Assembly: GCA_002423105.1 (NCBI GenBank)
Contig: DIUT01000059.1
Coordinates: 1 to 64,000 of the forward strand
Source of the DNA: Geobacter sp. UBA6151
GTDB taxonomy: Bacteria > Desulfobacterota > Desulfuromonadia > Geobacterales > Pseudopelobacteraceae
Length of the DNA stretch: 64,000 nucleotides
Reading direction: 5' to 3'
In this document: positions 63,658 through 64,000 of the stretch, piece by piece
Numbering within the stretch: the stretch's first letter is position 1
How the letters are laid out: each line of letters begins with the position of its first letter
Notes under the pieces: generated by a model
Databases searched by the model: none
What the model was told of the DNA's origin: nothing
The model's input: the letters and a program-made list of their open reading frames with translations, nothing else
Made by a program: the position numbers and the translations under genes

Positions 63658-64000
63658 CGGGGACTCCGGCCAGTTAAAGCAATAGCTTCACAAAGATCAA
63701 TGGCGCCGGTATAGATGGCTTTGCCGGTGATTGCTCCGGTTACGCCGCTGGCCTCGATGGCCATCAGGTTTTCAATATCTTTCAGGGATGAAACACCGCC
63801 GGAAGCGATCACCGGAATCGAGATTGCCTCTGCCAGCGCCTTGGTAGCCTCAAGGTTAGGCCCACCCATCATGCCGTCACGGCTGATGTCGGTATAGATG
63901 ATGGCGGTAACGCCGCAATCCTCAAATCTGCGGGCCAGGTCAACAGCGGTGACTCCGGTGACTTCAGCCCAACCCTGCACCGCAACCATGCCGTTTTTGG
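63651..64000 (-). CDS. hisA: HisA isomerase, 5' end outside the window
   Basis: C-terminal 115 codons of HisA (V-A-V-Q-G-W, Y-T-D-I-S-R-D-G-M-M-x-G-P-N, I-A-S-G-G-V-S-S, G-A-I-T-G-K-A-I-Y). An internal ATG near 63989 is not the true start; the frame is open across the right edge. Confidence 0.94.
   Translation of the reverse strand, partial: KNGMVAVQGWAEVTGVTAVDLARRFEDCGVTAIIYTDISRDGMMGGPNLEATKALAEAISIPVIASGGVSSLKDIENLMAIEASGVTGAITGKAIYTGAIDLCEAIALTGRSPRC

Overview
The window looks like chromosome from a Geobacter-like member of the Desulfuromonadia (Deltaproteobacteria in the older sense). Evidence for this: a multiheme c-type cytochrome beside a two-component system, sigma-54 promoters with a matching sigma-54 activator, TRAP dicarboxylate transporters, an rpsU-cvpA-dnaG-rpoD operon, a pgpH-ybeY-corC-lnt cluster and a his cluster. 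Most genes have the even, moderately high G+C coding style of that group. Species is inferred only from this; there is no rRNA or tRNA in the window.

Layout. 1-4.9 kb is accessory DNA: an AT-rich two-gene unit (nucleotidyltransferase-fold protein plus dGTPase), a RelE/HigB-type toxin-antitoxin pair, and a Bro-N (antirepressor-like) gene flanked by copies of a hairpin repeat. 4.9-9.6 kb is a pqiABC lipid-transport operon with a good sigma-54 promoter and a short leader ORF, then an MscS channel. 9.6-19.5 kb holds an M16 peptidase, rfbC, an MFS carrier, a zinc uptake operon (znuA-znuC-znuB) split by a second Bro-N gene and an IS4-type transposase remnant, cheW and ubiD. 19.6-30.5 kb is a coherent dicarboxylate module: DctB-like kinase, DctD-like sigma-54 activator, then two tandem dctP-dctQ-dctM TRAP cassettes, each with its own -24/-12 promoter and a shared upstream palindrome. 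30.6-34.3 kb is an OmpR-type two-component system and a six-heme cytochrome sharing one operator-like palindrome. 34.4-40.7 kb has a diguanylate cyclase, fetAB-type exporter, uppP and polA. 40.8-42.7 kb is a second accessory islet (YhcG nuclease, CcdAB, a VapC scrap). 42.7-64 kb is mostly housekeeping: DUF4403, DUF1848, lnt, corC, ybeY, pgpH, hydrolases, rdgC, obg, proB, a secreted TPR/coiled-coil protein, rpoD, dnaG, cvpA, rpsU and hisE-hisF-hisA.

Two observations stand out. First, two 181-base elements (23699-23879 on +, 54209-54389 on -) align without gaps. They keep a nearly identical 55-base core and have different but still self-complementary stems; most differences within the stems keep pairing or leave G-U pairs in one orientation only, and both copies lie 70-100 bases upstream of a start codon on the same strand. 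This looks like a mobile or regulatory structured RNA; the paralogous TRAP promoter supplies an empty site. Second, both Bro-N genes and the YhcG nuclease gene carry palindromes inside their reading frames, encoding a common L-S-T-x-x-R-like peptide, although the palindrome sequences differ. The AT-rich nucleotidyltransferase/dGTPase pair is the best candidate for an undescribed phage-defence unit.
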